A stretch of DNA of 64,000 nucleotides from Lachnospiraceae bacterium NE2001 (GCA_900110635.1 FOEK01000015.1:30661-94660), one strand, 5' to 3'; positions 9,853 to 19,864 are shown, counted from the stretch's first letter. The notes: generated by a model from the sequence alone, not told the origin. A program made the numbers and translations.

Positions 9853-9870
9853 ATTAAACCGGTTTAGTTC
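9853..9870 (-). promoter_or_regulatory. Palindromic operator, probably for the adjacent TetR
   Basis: AATTAAACCGGTTTAGTT: a perfect 12-bp palindrome TAAACCGGTTTA extended to 18 bp with one mismatch, just downstream of the predicted -10 box, where it would block transcription initiation. Confidence 0.65.
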
Positions 9871-9899
9871 ATTATGGTACGCTCTATTGTGACTGTAAA
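9871..9899 (-). promoter_or_regulatory. Promoter of the TetR/CPBP operon
   Basis: Minus strand: -35 TTTACA (9894-9899), 17-bp spacer, -10 CATAAT (9871-9876). The expected start of transcription falls in the TetR-type palindrome. Confidence 0.5.
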
Positions 9900-9930
9900 G
9901 TTCAAAATGCAGACAAAGTGCAAACCTCCT

Positions 9931-11568
9931 TTATCCGTTATAAAGGATATCCCACTCTTTTTCCTTGGGCCCTAATAAATAACTCATTAATGAAATCAAT
10001 TCAAATATAGAATCCATAATAAGGAAGCATCCTGTTATCAGCATGTACCATCTATCCGCCACCTCAGGTACAAACAATATATATACTCCATCTACAAAAG
10101 AAATTATCACTTCAAAAAAATATCTTAACCTTTTTCTCTTTATTCCCTTTGAAGCCTTGAACTGTATTAACATCCGATAAGCGATAATTATAAAATTTAG
10201 GCCAAATAAACCACTGGCAAGAATAAAGACAGCGCCCTCTTTTGCATGAATCAAAGTAAATAATACTATAAGACAGATACATATATATGCTCTTGGTTTT
10301 TCTGCTTTGAGGTCCCAGCCTGATTCCTTCAGATGTTTTCCAGTTTGAAAAACCTCAAATACAATAACAGCAAGAAGCATAGCAGTAAAAAGAAACTTCA
10401 TAAAAAAGCCTGGAAAGCAAAGAGACATTATTCCCATCAAGAAAGCTAATCCTATCCTCAGTATCCTCAAAGTTAATGCTTTTTGCTCAAGCTTTTTTAC
10501 AGTTTGACTTTCCTTAATATCCTGAATCACTGTTTTGCCAATGTTCTGAACAGGGTTAATATCAAATTCACTTTTTCCAACCACTTGAATCAGCAGGTTT
10601 TCAAAGGCGCCAATGCCTTCATTCATGAAATCGCTTATGGTAACAGCACCATTTTCAGACATCGTATCAAAAATCCTCTTTACAAATGCTTCTCTGTTAG
10701 CCATATCCATCTTTTCAATAAACTTGTCAAATACCTGGTTGATTTTCTCACTTACATCGTCATGCTTTTCTAATAATTGAAGCTGACCGTCTTCAATCTC
10801 CCAGGTCTGAAGGTCATGCTGAAGAAGCTGTCGCCCAGAACTCCCGACTACGTAATTTTGCGGAATATCTGGTTCAAATATTCCTCCTACCACGCAGAAT
10901 TCCGGCGTTATACGAACAGCTTTATCCTTAATTCTGTCGATACGATGAGTATCAAGAATATCTTCACAGAATCCTGGTCCATCATTTAGATATATCTTAT
11001 CAACCTTCTGGATAAATGAATCATCCATATATGCCGTAGCGTAAAGAGCAAGATTGGCTCCTTTCGAATGTCCGGCAACTATAGAGTGATCAAACATTTG
11101 AATTATTCTCTCAGCATATTTCAGAGCTTCAGCCTGTGCTGGAACCCGGGTATAACTAAGCATGAAATCTTCTTTCCATCCAACTATGGTGTCATCAGTT
11201 CCTCTAAATACTATAACTGCCCTTTCATCAGATAAACTAAATGTTAAAGCAGCAAACTGCTCGTCCGAATCCGGGCTTACTATATCCACATAATCAGTAA
11301 TTCTAAGTGTACCAAAGCGTTCTGATTCAGCACATGCTCTTGTAAACGCATCATCATCTGCACTAGAAACAGCAAGCTTATATACAAAGCTTCCATTTAG
11401 CCTTTCTACTGCTTCTCTAAGTGTCAGGGATTCTGTAGCTTCATCCCATATAGGCTTCAAATCCAGATACCCCAGCTGACAAAGCACAAGATTATCTATA
11501 ATAGTAAGCTCCCGCTCTTCAAGGGAAATATCGCCTCTCCATTTTACATATTCAGTTAAATGAGACAT
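9931..11568 (-). CDS. DUF2974 (Mbeg1-like) lipase-class alpha/beta hydrolase with C-terminal membrane domain
   Basis: 545 residues. The N-terminal 300 residues form an alpha/beta hydrolase of the DUF2974 type: LTFSLSDERAVIVFRGTDD core strand and the nucleophile elbow VAGHSKGANLALY (GHSKG serine). The C-terminal 190 residues contain about five TM helices. Such proteins are frequent in Firmicutes and have no proven substrate; a lipase/esterase-like role is inferred from the elbow motif. The gene is preceded by a minus-strand OhrR-type regulator 72 bp upstream; they may or may not share a transcript. Confidence 0.8.
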   Translation of the reverse strand: MSHLTEYVKWRGDISLEERELTIIDNLVLCQLGYLDLKPIWDEATESLTLREAVERLNGSFVYKLAVSSADDDAFTRACAESERFGTLRITDYVDIVSPDSDEQFAALTFSLSDERAVIVFRGTDDTIVGWKEDFMLSYTRVPAQAEALKYAERIIQMFDHSIVAGHSKGANLALYATAYMDDSFIQKVDKIYLNDGPGFCEDILDTHRIDRIKDKAVRITPEFCVVGGIFEPDIPQNYVVGSSGRQLLQHDLQTWEIEDGQLQLLEKHDDVSEKINQVFDKFIEKMDMANREAFVKRIFDTMSENGAVTISDFMNEGIGAFENLLIQVVGKSEFDINPVQNIGKTVIQDIKESQTVKKLEQKALTLRILRIGLAFLMGIMSLCFPGFFMKFLFTAMLLAVIVFEVFQTGKHLKESGWDLKAEKPRAYICICLIVLFTLIHAKEGAVFILASGLFGLNFIIIAYRMLIQFKASKGIKRKRLRYFFEVIISFVDGVYILFVPEVADRWYMLITGCFLIMDSIFELISLMSYLLGPKEKEWDILYNG

Positions 11569-11640
11569 ATCATAGCCTCCTCGATTTTTTACACATATTT
11601 CGTTTCCTTCATTTCTGTTTAAACTCTCTTTCAGCTATCA

Positions 11641-12069
11641 TCATCCAAGAATTTTATATAATAATCTGTATAATTCCTTTGATTCCTTTTCTGTAAGCGG
11701 GATTCCATTCTCCGTCATCTTTAGCGGGATATCTTTACAGCATTCCTTTAGCTGATTACCTTTTTCTGTAATACAAATCATTGTGACTCTCTCGTCTTCC
11801 TTAGATCGTTCTCTTGTTACATATCCTTCTTTTTCCAGTCGCTTTAATAGTGGAGTAAGTGTACCAGCATCTAGAGAAAGTATCTCTCCAAGCTGTCCTA
11901 CTTTAACACTTTCGTTTTCCCAAAGCACCATGAAAACTATATACTGCGTATAAGTAAGTCCCAAAGGTTTCAGGTACGGATTATATGCATTAACTATTTT
12001 TCTCGAACAAGCATATAGTGGAAAACAAAGCTGATTCTCAAGTTTTAACTGTTCATATTCCTGTGCCAT
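11641..12069 (-). CDS. OhrR-type MarR family regulator (peroxide sensing), first copy
   Basis: 142 residues from the ATG at 12069, which sits behind AAAGGAG; the upstream ATG at 12093 lies before that site. The winged-helix region reads LGEILSLDAGTLTPLLKRLE and RSKEDERVTMI, typical of OhrR. The sensing cysteine is present at residue 15 (NQLCFPLY), the same number as in Bacillus OhrR, and a second Cys is at 21. It is highly similar to the regulator at 62189-62623. Unlike that one it has no peroxidase next to it; its neighbours are the serine hydrolase and the DUF2974 gene. Target is therefore unclear. Confidence 0.85.
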   Translation of the reverse strand: MAQEYEQLKLENQLCFPLYACSRKIVNAYNPYLKPLGLTYTQYIVFMVLWENESVKVGQLGEILSLDAGTLTPLLKRLEKEGYVTRERSKEDERVTMICITEKGNQLKECCKDIPLKMTENGIPLTEKESKELYRLLYKILG

Positions 12070-12176
12070 ATCAATTTCTTCTCCTTTATGCATGAATACT
12101 ACTCATTATATCAGATACAGTAATTGATAAACCACTTTTATTTTGCAACAGCTTTAGTGTAACAAAATATTCTATA

Positions 12177-14144
12177 TTATTGCAAAGTTACAGTATCTCC
12201 TGTTTCCCCAAGGAATACAATATACCCACCTTCAGGAAGAGGTATGTTGTCAGAGGCATTCTTCATATGAGTTGAGTAAACCACCTCATAAAATTGGTTG
12301 TATACATAGATATTCGAATTTTCAGGTCGTTCTATCGCCATGCTTTTTCCAGCAATATCATCACTTATCTTATACCAGGATGCCTCATTAGTTACAAGTT
12401 TTACTTCATCCACATTACTATCAAAAACAGGTAATTCATCTATCATACAATATTTTTTATCTGTTTCAGAATCTATAATAGTCATTTCTGTACCATCTTT
12501 TTTTGTATCTCGTGTGATTGTGATATTATCAAGATCACGATTCGCTATAGACTCTATACTGGTAAAAAAGTGCGCCTCAGTATTGTTACTTATTTTCAAA
12601 GTCGAGCCCAAAGTACCAGGCTCTCCAAATCTTACATATCCTGGGATTTCTTCATTCATACTAAACCCCATAAAAGGAGATTCGTAGTTTGTCGAAGAAT
12701 AACTATCACCATATAAAACAAAGGTCTTTTCATTCATCTGCATCCAATCACTCAGCACATCTTCACTTACTTTATTATCTTCCAGCTTTTCCGCAGCATA
12801 GATAGACATATTTTCCGTACCAAGTCCATAATAATCATAAGACACATCCGCTTTTATATATATATTTCCGTTCTTCTCCTCGAACCTGAGTATTTCTTTA
12901 TCCAGACTGACACTACCATCCTTATCTACTTTGACAAATCCACCATCTGCATATTTGAACTGGGTCTTTTCATCAGTATCCTTATAAACGTGATCCATAT
13001 AGAGGGAATCGTCTTCAAAAGAGATATACACAACCTCTGAACCACCCATTGTACTCATATAATAATATCCTTCATAATTCTTATATTCTTCAGGTACTGT
13101 ATCTTCAAATACTATCTCATCTTCAGATGTAGTCTCTACTTTGATGCCTTTATCCTCAAGAACTATTTTCATGAGTTCCCGACAAAGAAGCTCATTCTTA
13201 GCACTATCTCCACCTGCCGAAAGAACCGAAACAGATATCTTCTCATCAGGGGCAACCATAAAACACGCATGCTGATTCGATAGATCACCGTCCTTGCCTA
13301 TAACCTTAACATCTCCACCTTCACAGGATATATACTCTGCCATATCCCAGCCAAGACCATTACACTGTTGATATACATTGGTATTTTCTCCATCTTCATT
13401 CCAACGAGTTGCCATTTCATTCTTTGAAGCTTCTGTAAGTAAAGTGTTGTCTCCGGTAAAAAATGTGCTGCCAAATCTCGCCACTTCAGAAGCCGTTGCT
13501 TTCACACCTCCACTTCCGATGGCATTGCAGTACTCATTATCATTTAATGTATTACCATATTTATATATCTCTACATCCAGAGGATCATTCATCATATTAA
13601 CCGGCGTACCTGTATGTTCCAGATCCAGTTTCTTTGAAATGTTTTCATCCATGTAATCGGTAAAGCTCATTCCGCTCACATTTTCTACTATAATTTCAAG
13701 GAGAGTAAACCCATCATTACAATATGCAGAATATTCACCCGGAGCAGCCTTGAGCACCTGTCCTGACAAGTTAGCAAGTACTGCATCTTTATAATTCTCA
13801 TCATAATCCTCATACAAAGACTCATTACTATACGTGCTTCCCATAATACCAGATGTATGATTCATTAACATACGAACAGTAATATCCTTATATCTTTCAT
13901 CTGCCATAGTAAACTCGGGAATGTACTCAGTAACAGGAGCATCCAGTTCTACCTTTCCTTGATCAACTAACTGCATAACACAGGTTGCCACATAAGACTT
14001 ACTGACTGATCCTACACAGTAGACTCTTTCATCATATGGATTATCATCTGACTTAGCTTGTACAGGAGAAACCCCTGCTCCAATACTTACCGCACCAAGA
14101 ATTAGAAGAGCCGCAAATGTGTATTTATATCTTTTTATTTTCAT
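12177..14144 (-). CDS. Secreted serine hydrolase, class C beta-lactamase/PBP4* fold
   Basis: 655 residues. Signal peptide at 1-30 (MKIKRYKYTFAALLILG, cleavage near VQA-K). The hydrolase domain has the SxxK motif in GSVSKSYVA and the second motif Y-x-N as YCND; the third motif is not a clear KTG/HSG. About 320 residues of beta-rich C-terminal sequence follow, unassigned. Family members act as D-amino peptidases, esterases or beta-lactam-interacting proteins. The gene follows the ABC permease by 150 bp of hairpin-rich DNA in the same direction and may belong to that resistance-type operon. Confidence 0.8.
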   Translation of the reverse strand: MKIKRYKYTFAALLILGAVSIGAGVSPVQAKSDDNPYDERVYCVGSVSKSYVATCVMQLVDQGKVELDAPVTEYIPEFTMADERYKDITVRMLMNHTSGIMGSTYSNESLYEDYDENYKDAVLANLSGQVLKAAPGEYSAYCNDGFTLLEIIVENVSGMSFTDYMDENISKKLDLEHTGTPVNMMNDPLDVEIYKYGNTLNDNEYCNAIGSGGVKATASEVARFGSTFFTGDNTLLTEASKNEMATRWNEDGENTNVYQQCNGLGWDMAEYISCEGGDVKVIGKDGDLSNQHACFMVAPDEKISVSVLSAGGDSAKNELLCRELMKIVLEDKGIKVETTSEDEIVFEDTVPEEYKNYEGYYYMSTMGGSEVVYISFEDDSLYMDHVYKDTDEKTQFKYADGGFVKVDKDGSVSLDKEILRFEEKNGNIYIKADVSYDYYGLGTENMSIYAAEKLEDNKVSEDVLSDWMQMNEKTFVLYGDSYSSTNYESPFMGFSMNEEIPGYVRFGEPGTLGSTLKISNNTEAHFFTSIESIANRDLDNITITRDTKKDGTEMTIIDSETDKKYCMIDELPVFDSNVDEVKLVTNEASWYKISDDIAGKSMAIERPENSNIYVYNQFYEVVYSTHMKNASDNIPLPEGGYIVFLGETGDTVTLQ

Positions 14145-14176
14145 TTGTTTTTCCTTTCATATAAGTGCTATTGTAC

Positions 14177-14293
14177 CAAGATTACTTCGTAATCTTGAAA
14201 TCCTTCCTTCGGAAGTTTTTGCTGCACTACGTGCAGCGTATCCTCACTTCGTTCGGACCCTGGGAACCCTCGGCTCTTCGAGCCGTATCCCAG
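14177..14293. repeat. Array of small triloop hairpins between permease and serine hydrolase genes
   Basis: Consecutive perfect inverted repeats with 3-nt loops: CAAGATTAC-TTC-GTAATCTTG (14177-14197), CTTCC-TTC-GGAAG (14203-14215), GCTGCAC-TAC-GTGCAGC (14221-14237), and CGGCTC-TTC-GAGCCG nested in CTGGGA...TCCCAG (14260-14293). Local GC is higher than in the neighbours. No convincing gene is present. Confidence 0.75.
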
Positions 14294-14295
14294 AG

Positions 14296-16788
14296 CTATT
14301 CAGTCATAAGTTCTGTTACTGATATCTTCTTTATCTTTCCAGCAGATATATAAGTCATTAGATAGCAAAACCCTGCCATAAGTATACTGACTATTATAAG
14401 CAGCGGAATATTTGTATGAATATCAACACCAAAAACAATAATCCAGAGTGTTTTATTCAGATATACAGAAAAAAATGCAGATATAATAACAGACAGACAA
14501 GTAACCGGCATAAACCCTACCGCAATCTGTGTCATAAGATCCTTTGATGAATACCCGAGTCCCTTCATAATTCCAAGTTCTTTTCGTCTTCTCTTAACAT
14601 TTGATGAGGCAATTATTCCCAATATGACCGCAACTATTATTCCATCTACGATTATCGACACTATACAGAAAGCATTAAGTCCTATCACAATCGTTTTTAA
14701 CTGCGATTCCATTATATGCTTATCCTGACTTATATCCTTTATAACAAACTCTCTACTGTTTCCTGTATATACCTCGTCTCCTACTTGAACAGCCCAGTCA
14801 AGACTTGTAACTCCATATCTGGAAATAAGACTAGCTATCTTCTGCTGCGCCTCAGCACTCAGCTGTTGTTCCAGAGAATCCCCTGATTCCGATGATTCTA
14901 ACGCTTCCTCTGCACTCATTCCGTAGATTGCATATAAATTAGTTTCAAATTCATCAACATCGATACCATCTTCCAGATATACGTGTAATAAATCTGCCGT
15001 AGCAGGCCCATTTAATCTCCTGTATCCATCAGATGTAACATAGAGACAAACATTTCCATCCACCATATTACTCGCAATTCCGGTAATGATGTATTCCTGT
15101 TCGATTCCATTTTTTTCTAGTACGATACTATCTCCAATATTTCTGTTTTCGTCTCTGCTTCTTTTTATGGATATCATTATCTCATTATCCAGTTCAGGAC
15201 ATCTTCCAACCGAAGGCCTAATTAACTCAACACGGGAATAATCATCATAGCAGAATATATGTCCACTGTTATCTGATCCCTTAACATTTATAAACTCAGT
15301 ATTGTAAGTCACAAGAACCTTTCTTACCTCCGGCATATTCTCCAACTCTTCAGCGATCTTATATGGATCCACACCGGAATTTAGTGAGATATCAAGGTCT
15401 CCTGTTTCCTCACCTCCGATTTCAATAAAGCCCTCTGTACCTTTGCCGAGGAATGCTAATGACACTGAGCAGAAAAGAAACGAAGTTCCTGCAAGAACTA
15501 TACAGAGACAGATTCCCAGATGTGATCTGATATTTCTTATACTGTCCTTAAATGATAACCTTATATTTATATATTTCTTTAAATTTTCTAACGGGAGAAT
15601 ATTTCGCTTAAAATGATGTGTACTTATACCCTTTCTAAACGCCATAACCGGTGGATATTTCTTTACTCTCTGTGCCTTAATAAAGGCTATACAGATACAA
15701 AGAAATGTTACCATGATCATAACAGGTATTATTTTAATAACTCCCGAAGGACCACTCCACTCTCTTCCAAGCATTGCTGATATTGTATTTTCTACCAGCG
15801 GTGTAATGAGAGCCGCTAATATACCACCAATTACTGCACCAGCCCCTGAGGAAACAGCATATTCATATACATAAGCTAAGGATATCTCTCTGCTTCTGTA
15901 TCCTAAAGCCTCCAGCACTCCAATGCTTTGCATCTGGTCATCTATATCATTTCCAATCTTTTTTATCACCAAAAAGCCTGAAGCCGCAAAAGCTATAAGA
16001 GATATCAGAATCATCATATAAAAAAATATTTTTATATATATTGTTTCAGCAGTCTTCTCTACATCAAACCATGTGGAGTATTCTCCTTCTAGATTTAATC
16101 CAGTTACTTCTTTACATCTATCAAAATAATCATTCATATAAAAGTCATCTGGAGCATCAAATGATATAATTTTTTTCTTACTATAAAAGCTTGAAAGAAG
16201 TCTGTAATCTGAGGAATTTACAATACACTTATATCCCATTCCGAAATAGCTCCATAGACCTGTATTGTAAAATCCAACAACGGTAAAGGGATACTTTGTT
16301 CCTCCAGATACTATATTAAATACATCTCCAACCTGATAACCATTATTATATTTAAAGAAGGATGGCATCCAGATAGGATGCTCTATGCTGCTTATCTCCG
16401 ACTCGGACAAGCTTTCCAGCTTAGCGAAATCTTCCAGCTTTAACTCCGTATCCTCAGTGACAAACAGTAAATAATAATCTGTTTTCTCACCATCCTTCTC
16501 TACTGATATAAGTCCGTGTAAAGCATCACATTTGCTTAATTTGTCTACAGAGTATTCCTTTTCAAGTATATTTTTATATGTATCACGATAAGATTCCTCA
16601 TCAATGAAAAAAGAGTTATTAACACTGCCACTTTCCTCAAAGCTTCTGTCAAATGCATTTCCTACCTTTGAGGCATTTATCATAAATATTCCAATCATAA
16701 GAGTCGATACAAGTGTAAGAAATGCGATTGCAAAAGCTTCCTTTTTACTTTTCTTTAAATTGAATAATGATAATCGTAATATTTTCAT
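14296..16788 (-). CDS. ABC transporter permease, FtsX/MacB type (system 1)
   Basis: 830 residues with the standard layout of Firmicute FtsX permeases: TM helix 1 at about 17-40, large external domain, three TM helices at about 255-370 (FtsX domain 1), TM near 425-450, second external domain, and a C-terminal FtsX domain with three helices (about 710-820). The motif IGVLEALGYRSREI and the later LGIMKGLGYSSKDL are the coupling motifs contacting the ATPase. Downstream of ATPase 16910 and its kinase/regulator. Together they form a peptide/antibiotic-type export or resistance system; substrate unknown. Confidence 0.87.
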   Translation of the reverse strand: MKILRLSLFNLKKSKKEAFAIAFLTLVSTLMIGIFMINASKVGNAFDRSFEESGSVNNSFFIDEESYRDTYKNILEKEYSVDKLSKCDALHGLISVEKDGEKTDYYLLFVTEDTELKLEDFAKLESLSESEISSIEHPIWMPSFFKYNNGYQVGDVFNIVSGGTKYPFTVVGFYNTGLWSYFGMGYKCIVNSSDYRLLSSFYSKKKIISFDAPDDFYMNDYFDRCKEVTGLNLEGEYSTWFDVEKTAETIYIKIFFYMMILISLIAFAASGFLVIKKIGNDIDDQMQSIGVLEALGYRSREISLAYVYEYAVSSGAGAVIGGILAALITPLVENTISAMLGREWSGPSGVIKIIPVMIMVTFLCICIAFIKAQRVKKYPPVMAFRKGISTHHFKRNILPLENLKKYINIRLSFKDSIRNIRSHLGICLCIVLAGTSFLFCSVSLAFLGKGTEGFIEIGGEETGDLDISLNSGVDPYKIAEELENMPEVRKVLVTYNTEFINVKGSDNSGHIFCYDDYSRVELIRPSVGRCPELDNEIMISIKRSRDENRNIGDSIVLEKNGIEQEYIITGIASNMVDGNVCLYVTSDGYRRLNGPATADLLHVYLEDGIDVDEFETNLYAIYGMSAEEALESSESGDSLEQQLSAEAQQKIASLISRYGVTSLDWAVQVGDEVYTGNSREFVIKDISQDKHIMESQLKTIVIGLNAFCIVSIIVDGIIVAVILGIIASSNVKRRRKELGIMKGLGYSSKDLMTQIAVGFMPVTCLSVIISAFFSVYLNKTLWIIVFGVDIHTNIPLLIIVSILMAGFCYLMTYISAGKIKKISVTELMTE

Positions 16789-16830
16789 TGTTAACCTCCT
16801 GGGCTTCTATCTTAACGCCACCTGCCCGCA

Positions 16831-16905
16831 CAGGCACCCAAGTGCCTGTACGGCACTGTGGCTTGATGGTCGCTTCGCTCCACAAGATTTGCAAAGCAAA
16901 TCTTG
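16831..16905. repeat. Small hairpin array between ATPase and permease genes
   Basis: CAGGCAC-CCAA-GTGCCTG (16831-16848) and CAAGATTTGC-AAA-GCAAATCTTG (16883-16905, 10-bp perfect stem), with a GTCGCTTCGCTC-like element between. Same style as the array at 14177. It lies inside an operon, so it may affect mRNA stability or decay. Confidence 0.7.
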
Positions 16906-16909
16906 CCCC

Positions 16910-17671
16910 TTACCATCCCATCTCGTCTAAGAACTGCTGAAGTCCAGCTCGACGTTCCTTAATATCGTCTGTTCCATATACCGGCATTCTGTATTCACCT
17001 TCGATTCCACCGTCTCTCAGGAAAATAACCCTTGTTCCTCTAAGCGCGGTCTTTAGATCATGAGTTACCATTACGATGCTCTGTCCGTTCTTATGAACCT
17101 CTGTGAAGATGTCCAGCACATCCTGTCCAGACGCTGAGTTAAGCTGACCTGTTGGTTCGTCTGCAAAGAGGATCTTCGGATCATTGATTACTGCTCTCAC
17201 TATACCTACTCTCTGTGCCTCACCACCTGACAGCTGATTAGGATACTTATCCCACATCTCCTGAGATATACCAACCTTTGTAAGAAGGTTCTTTGCTTTC
17301 TTAACTAAGTCTACAGAATTCTTCTGAACAATGAGTGCTCCTGTCAGAACATTGTCCAGGACGGTCTGATTTTCCAAAAGATATACGCTCTGAAATACAA
17401 ATCCACAGTTACCTCTACGGAATACTGCAAGCTCATCATTTGAATAATCCTGAATCTCTGTGTTACCAAAGAGAACCTTTCCCATGGTCGGCTTGTCCAT
17501 TCCAGATAGTGCATATAGAAGTGTGGACTTTCCAGATCCTGATGCTCCCATAATAACTGTGAAGTCACCCTCGATTATTTCCATATCTAAGTTTTTTATT
17601 ACATGCTGCTGTCTACCGCCATTTGAAAATGACTTGCAGAGTTTTTCTGTTTTTAAAATAAATGAAGCCAT
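16910..17671 (-). CDS. ABC transporter ATP-binding protein (system 1)
   Basis: About 253 residues, MacB/LolD-like. Walker A GASGSGKST, signature LSGGEAQRVG, Walker B ILFADEPTG and switch histidine MVTHD are all intact. I chose ATG at 17671 (MASFILK), 8 nt after AAAGGG, over the upstream GTG at 17680. The permease follows after 120 bp. A promoter-like region with three TTAGAATT sites precedes it (17693-17768), so it may be transcribed separately from the kinase/regulator genes under their control. Confidence 0.92.
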   Translation of the reverse strand: MASFILKTEKLCKSFSNGGRQQHVIKNLDMEIIEGDFTVIMGASGSGKSTLLYALSGMDKPTMGKVLFGNTEIQDYSNDELAVFRRGNCGFVFQSVYLLENQTVLDNVLTGALIVQKNSVDLVKKAKNLLTKVGISQEMWDKYPNQLSGGEAQRVGIVRAVINDPKILFADEPTGQLNSASGQDVLDIFTEVHKNGQSIVMVTHDLKTALRGTRVIFLRDGGIEGEYRMPVYGTDDIKERRAGLQQFLDEMGW

Positions 17672-17692
17672 ATATAACACCCTTTCTTTCTT

Positions 17693-17768
17693 AATTCTAA
17701 GGGTATTATATATGACTCCAAACTCTAGTTCATAAAATGAAAATAATGAAATTCTAAAATAATTCTAA
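17693..17768 (-). promoter_or_regulatory. Response-regulator-type promoter of ABC system 1
   Basis: Minus strand: two TTAGAATT direct repeats exactly 11 bp apart (17750-17757 and 17761-17768), a TATAAT -10 box at 17705-17710 and a poor -35, plus a third TTAGAATT at 17693-17700. An 11-bp spaced direct repeat upstream of a weak -35 is how OmpR-family regulators activate promoters. Confidence 0.6.
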
Positions 17769-17774
17769 AGTGGG

Positions 17775-19124
17775 TTAGCTAAGCGGAATAATCAGTTTAA
17801 TCAACAGTCCATCCCCATCCGACTCCGCTATCAGATCTCCATTCATTTTCTGCATAAGGGACTTTGCTATGTATAGCCCCATGCCATTTCCGTCCCTATC
17901 TGTATTCTCCCAGTCCTTTCCACGGTAGAATTTATTTGTTATAAGATCAAGTTCATTTTCCGGAACTCCGGGGCCATGGTCTCTTATATTCATCTCAAGG
18001 AACCCGTCCACTAGCACGTAAGATATATCTATCACAGTATCAGCATATTTATAAGAATTTGCTATGACATTTCCTATAACCTGCGCCATTCGTTTCTTAT
18101 CTATATTTATAACAACCGCAGGAATATCTTCCATAATCACAAGGTCTTTATTATCAAAGCTTCGAACAATACCTAGCAGAACCTCTGACTCTTCATCAGC
18201 TAGACTCATTCTGAACTCACCAAGATCATTCAGTGTTGATGCAAAAAGATCCGACACAAGTGTATCAATCTGTTCAGTCTTCTCACGTATTCCAGATGTA
18301 TCTTCAAGCATATCAGTTATTTCTTCTTTACTAAATGATACATTATCATCCTCTTCCTTCGAATCAAGCTTAGTCCTTAGTCTCATTTCCATAAACTCAG
18401 ATGTCACCTTTATTCCTGTAACCGGCGTTTTTAAATCATGACTAAGTGATGCGACCAGTTCCCTCTCTTTCCTCTGAAGTTCAAGTTCTCTCTTTCTTGA
18501 CTCGGCAAGCTCTTCTCTCATAATATCAAAGCTTTCAGAGAAAGCACCGAACATATTTTCCTTATCCATTTCAAGCGGTTCATCCAATGTTCCTTGAGCC
18601 ACCTTACTCGCAAAATCTTTCATTTTCCTAAAAGGAACAATTATCGAACGTCTGATATGAATTCCGTAACACGTAGCAGCTAGGAATATTAGCAAACAGC
18701 ATATACATGTGCCAATAATAATACGATATCTAATTATTCTGAACTCATCCATCCCATCATCAATCATAATGACTGTTCCCCATACACTATCCCCTTTTTT
18801 TAGAAACATATATGGGTATCGATTCTGCACTGCATTTTCCACGGAAATATCATTCAAGATAGCAGAGTCCTCAATGTTGGAATACAGTACATTATTAGTT
18901 TTATCTATTATCACAAACCCGCACTCAAAGTCTTCTGCATCCAGCTTAGTAAGATTACCCACATTTTCTTCAGCCCTCCCAGCAATCTTATTCAGAAGAA
19001 CAATTTGTTCGCGAGAATTATTATCCGATCCGGCACCTGTATCTTTAGTTATAACTATGAGTAATATTACACCGATAATGAATACCACAGACATTATAAA
19101 CACAGCATTTATATATCTCTTCAT
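17775..19124 (-). CDS. Sensor histidine kinase (system 1)
   Basis: 449 residues. TM1 at 7-26, external sensor domain of about 105 residues, TM2 at 133-155, HAMP linker, HisKA with phospho-acceptor in SLSHDLKTPVTG, and HATPase with N-box NVIANSYKYAD, DHGPGVP and GMGLYIAKSL. Start ATG overlaps the regulator stop by 4 bp (19121-19124), so translation is coupled. Its sizeable external domain differs from the intramembrane-sensing BceS kinases, so it may read a ligand directly. Confidence 0.92.
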   Translation of the reverse strand: MKRYINAVFIMSVVFIIGVILLIVITKDTGAGSDNNSREQIVLLNKIAGRAEENVGNLTKLDAEDFECGFVIIDKTNNVLYSNIEDSAILNDISVENAVQNRYPYMFLKKGDSVWGTVIMIDDGMDEFRIIRYRIIIGTCICCLLIFLAATCYGIHIRRSIIVPFRKMKDFASKVAQGTLDEPLEMDKENMFGAFSESFDIMREELAESRKRELELQRKERELVASLSHDLKTPVTGIKVTSEFMEMRLRTKLDSKEEDDNVSFSKEEITDMLEDTSGIREKTEQIDTLVSDLFASTLNDLGEFRMSLADEESEVLLGIVRSFDNKDLVIMEDIPAVVINIDKKRMAQVIGNVIANSYKYADTVIDISYVLVDGFLEMNIRDHGPGVPENELDLITNKFYRGKDWENTDRDGNGMGLYIAKSLMQKMNGDLIAESDGDGLLIKLIIPLS

Positions 19125-19864
19125 TCATCCACCTTTTCCACAACATATCCAACGCCCCATACTGTTTTTATAACAGTTGGATTCTTGGGATCAACCTCAA
19201 TCTTTCCCCGGAGTTCTCGTATATGTACAGTAATTGTTGCATCACAAGTATATTCATCTCCCCATACTTTTTCCAGAAGTTCATCTCTCGTTACAACCCT
19301 GCCAGCATTCTCCAGAAGATATAATAGGAGTTTATATTCCATATCTCGAAGTTCTTCACTCCGTCCATTTTTAGTGAGATTACGCATAGATGTATCAAGA
19401 TACACCCCATCTCTGATAAATATCTTCTCATCTGGAGTTGGAGAAGATTTTTGAAATGACTCAGCTACAAGAATAGCATTTTCCTTTGCCTTCTCATATC
19501 TCGCAAGAACCGCTTTAACCTTGGCAAGAAGAATATTCGTTGTAAAAGGCTTCGTTATGTAATCATCACCACCAATATTAAGTGCAATAAGCACATCATC
19601 ATCACTTGTTCTTGCACTGATAAAAAGAATTGGCATATCATACTTCTCTCTAAGCTCCGTACAGAGATCAAAACCGGATTTATCCCCCAGATTAATATCC
19701 AAAAGAAGCAAAGATACTGAATTTTTATCCAAAAACTCTACGGCATCCTCATATGTAGTTACATAGGTTGTTTTAACCCCAACAAAATTAAAATACTTTG
19801 ATGTAGAACGAGCGATAAGCTCATCATCATCAACCATAAGTACCTTGTAATCGTTTTCTTTCAT
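19121..19864 (-). CDS. OmpR/PhoB-type response regulator (system 1)
   Basis: 247 residues. Receiver domain with acidic pocket VDDDE and phospho-acceptor D56 (LLLLDINLGDKSG), conserved K in ITKPF. The C-terminal winged helix has DMEYKLLLYLLENAGRVVTRDELLEKVWG and TVHIRELRGKIE. The linker (about 120-150) is longer than average. First gene of the regulator-kinase pair; the upstream 250 bp holds two 23-bp direct repeats. Confidence 0.93.
   Translation of the reverse strand: MKENDYKVLMVDDDELIARSTSKYFNFVGVKTTYVTTYEDAVEFLDKNSVSLLLLDINLGDKSGFDLCTELREKYDMPILFISARTSDDDVLIALNIGGDDYITKPFTTNILLAKVKAVLARYEKAKENAILVAESFQKSSPTPDEKIFIRDGVYLDTSMRNLTKNGRSEELRDMEYKLLLYLLENAGRVVTRDELLEKVWGDEYTCDATITVHIRELRGKIEVDPKNPTVIKTVWGVGYVVEKVDE

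Noticed and set aside
14119..14353. Plus-strand open frames over the hairpin array
   Set aside because: No ribosome binding site, open because of palindromic GC-rich DNA; overlap the permease and hydrolase ends.
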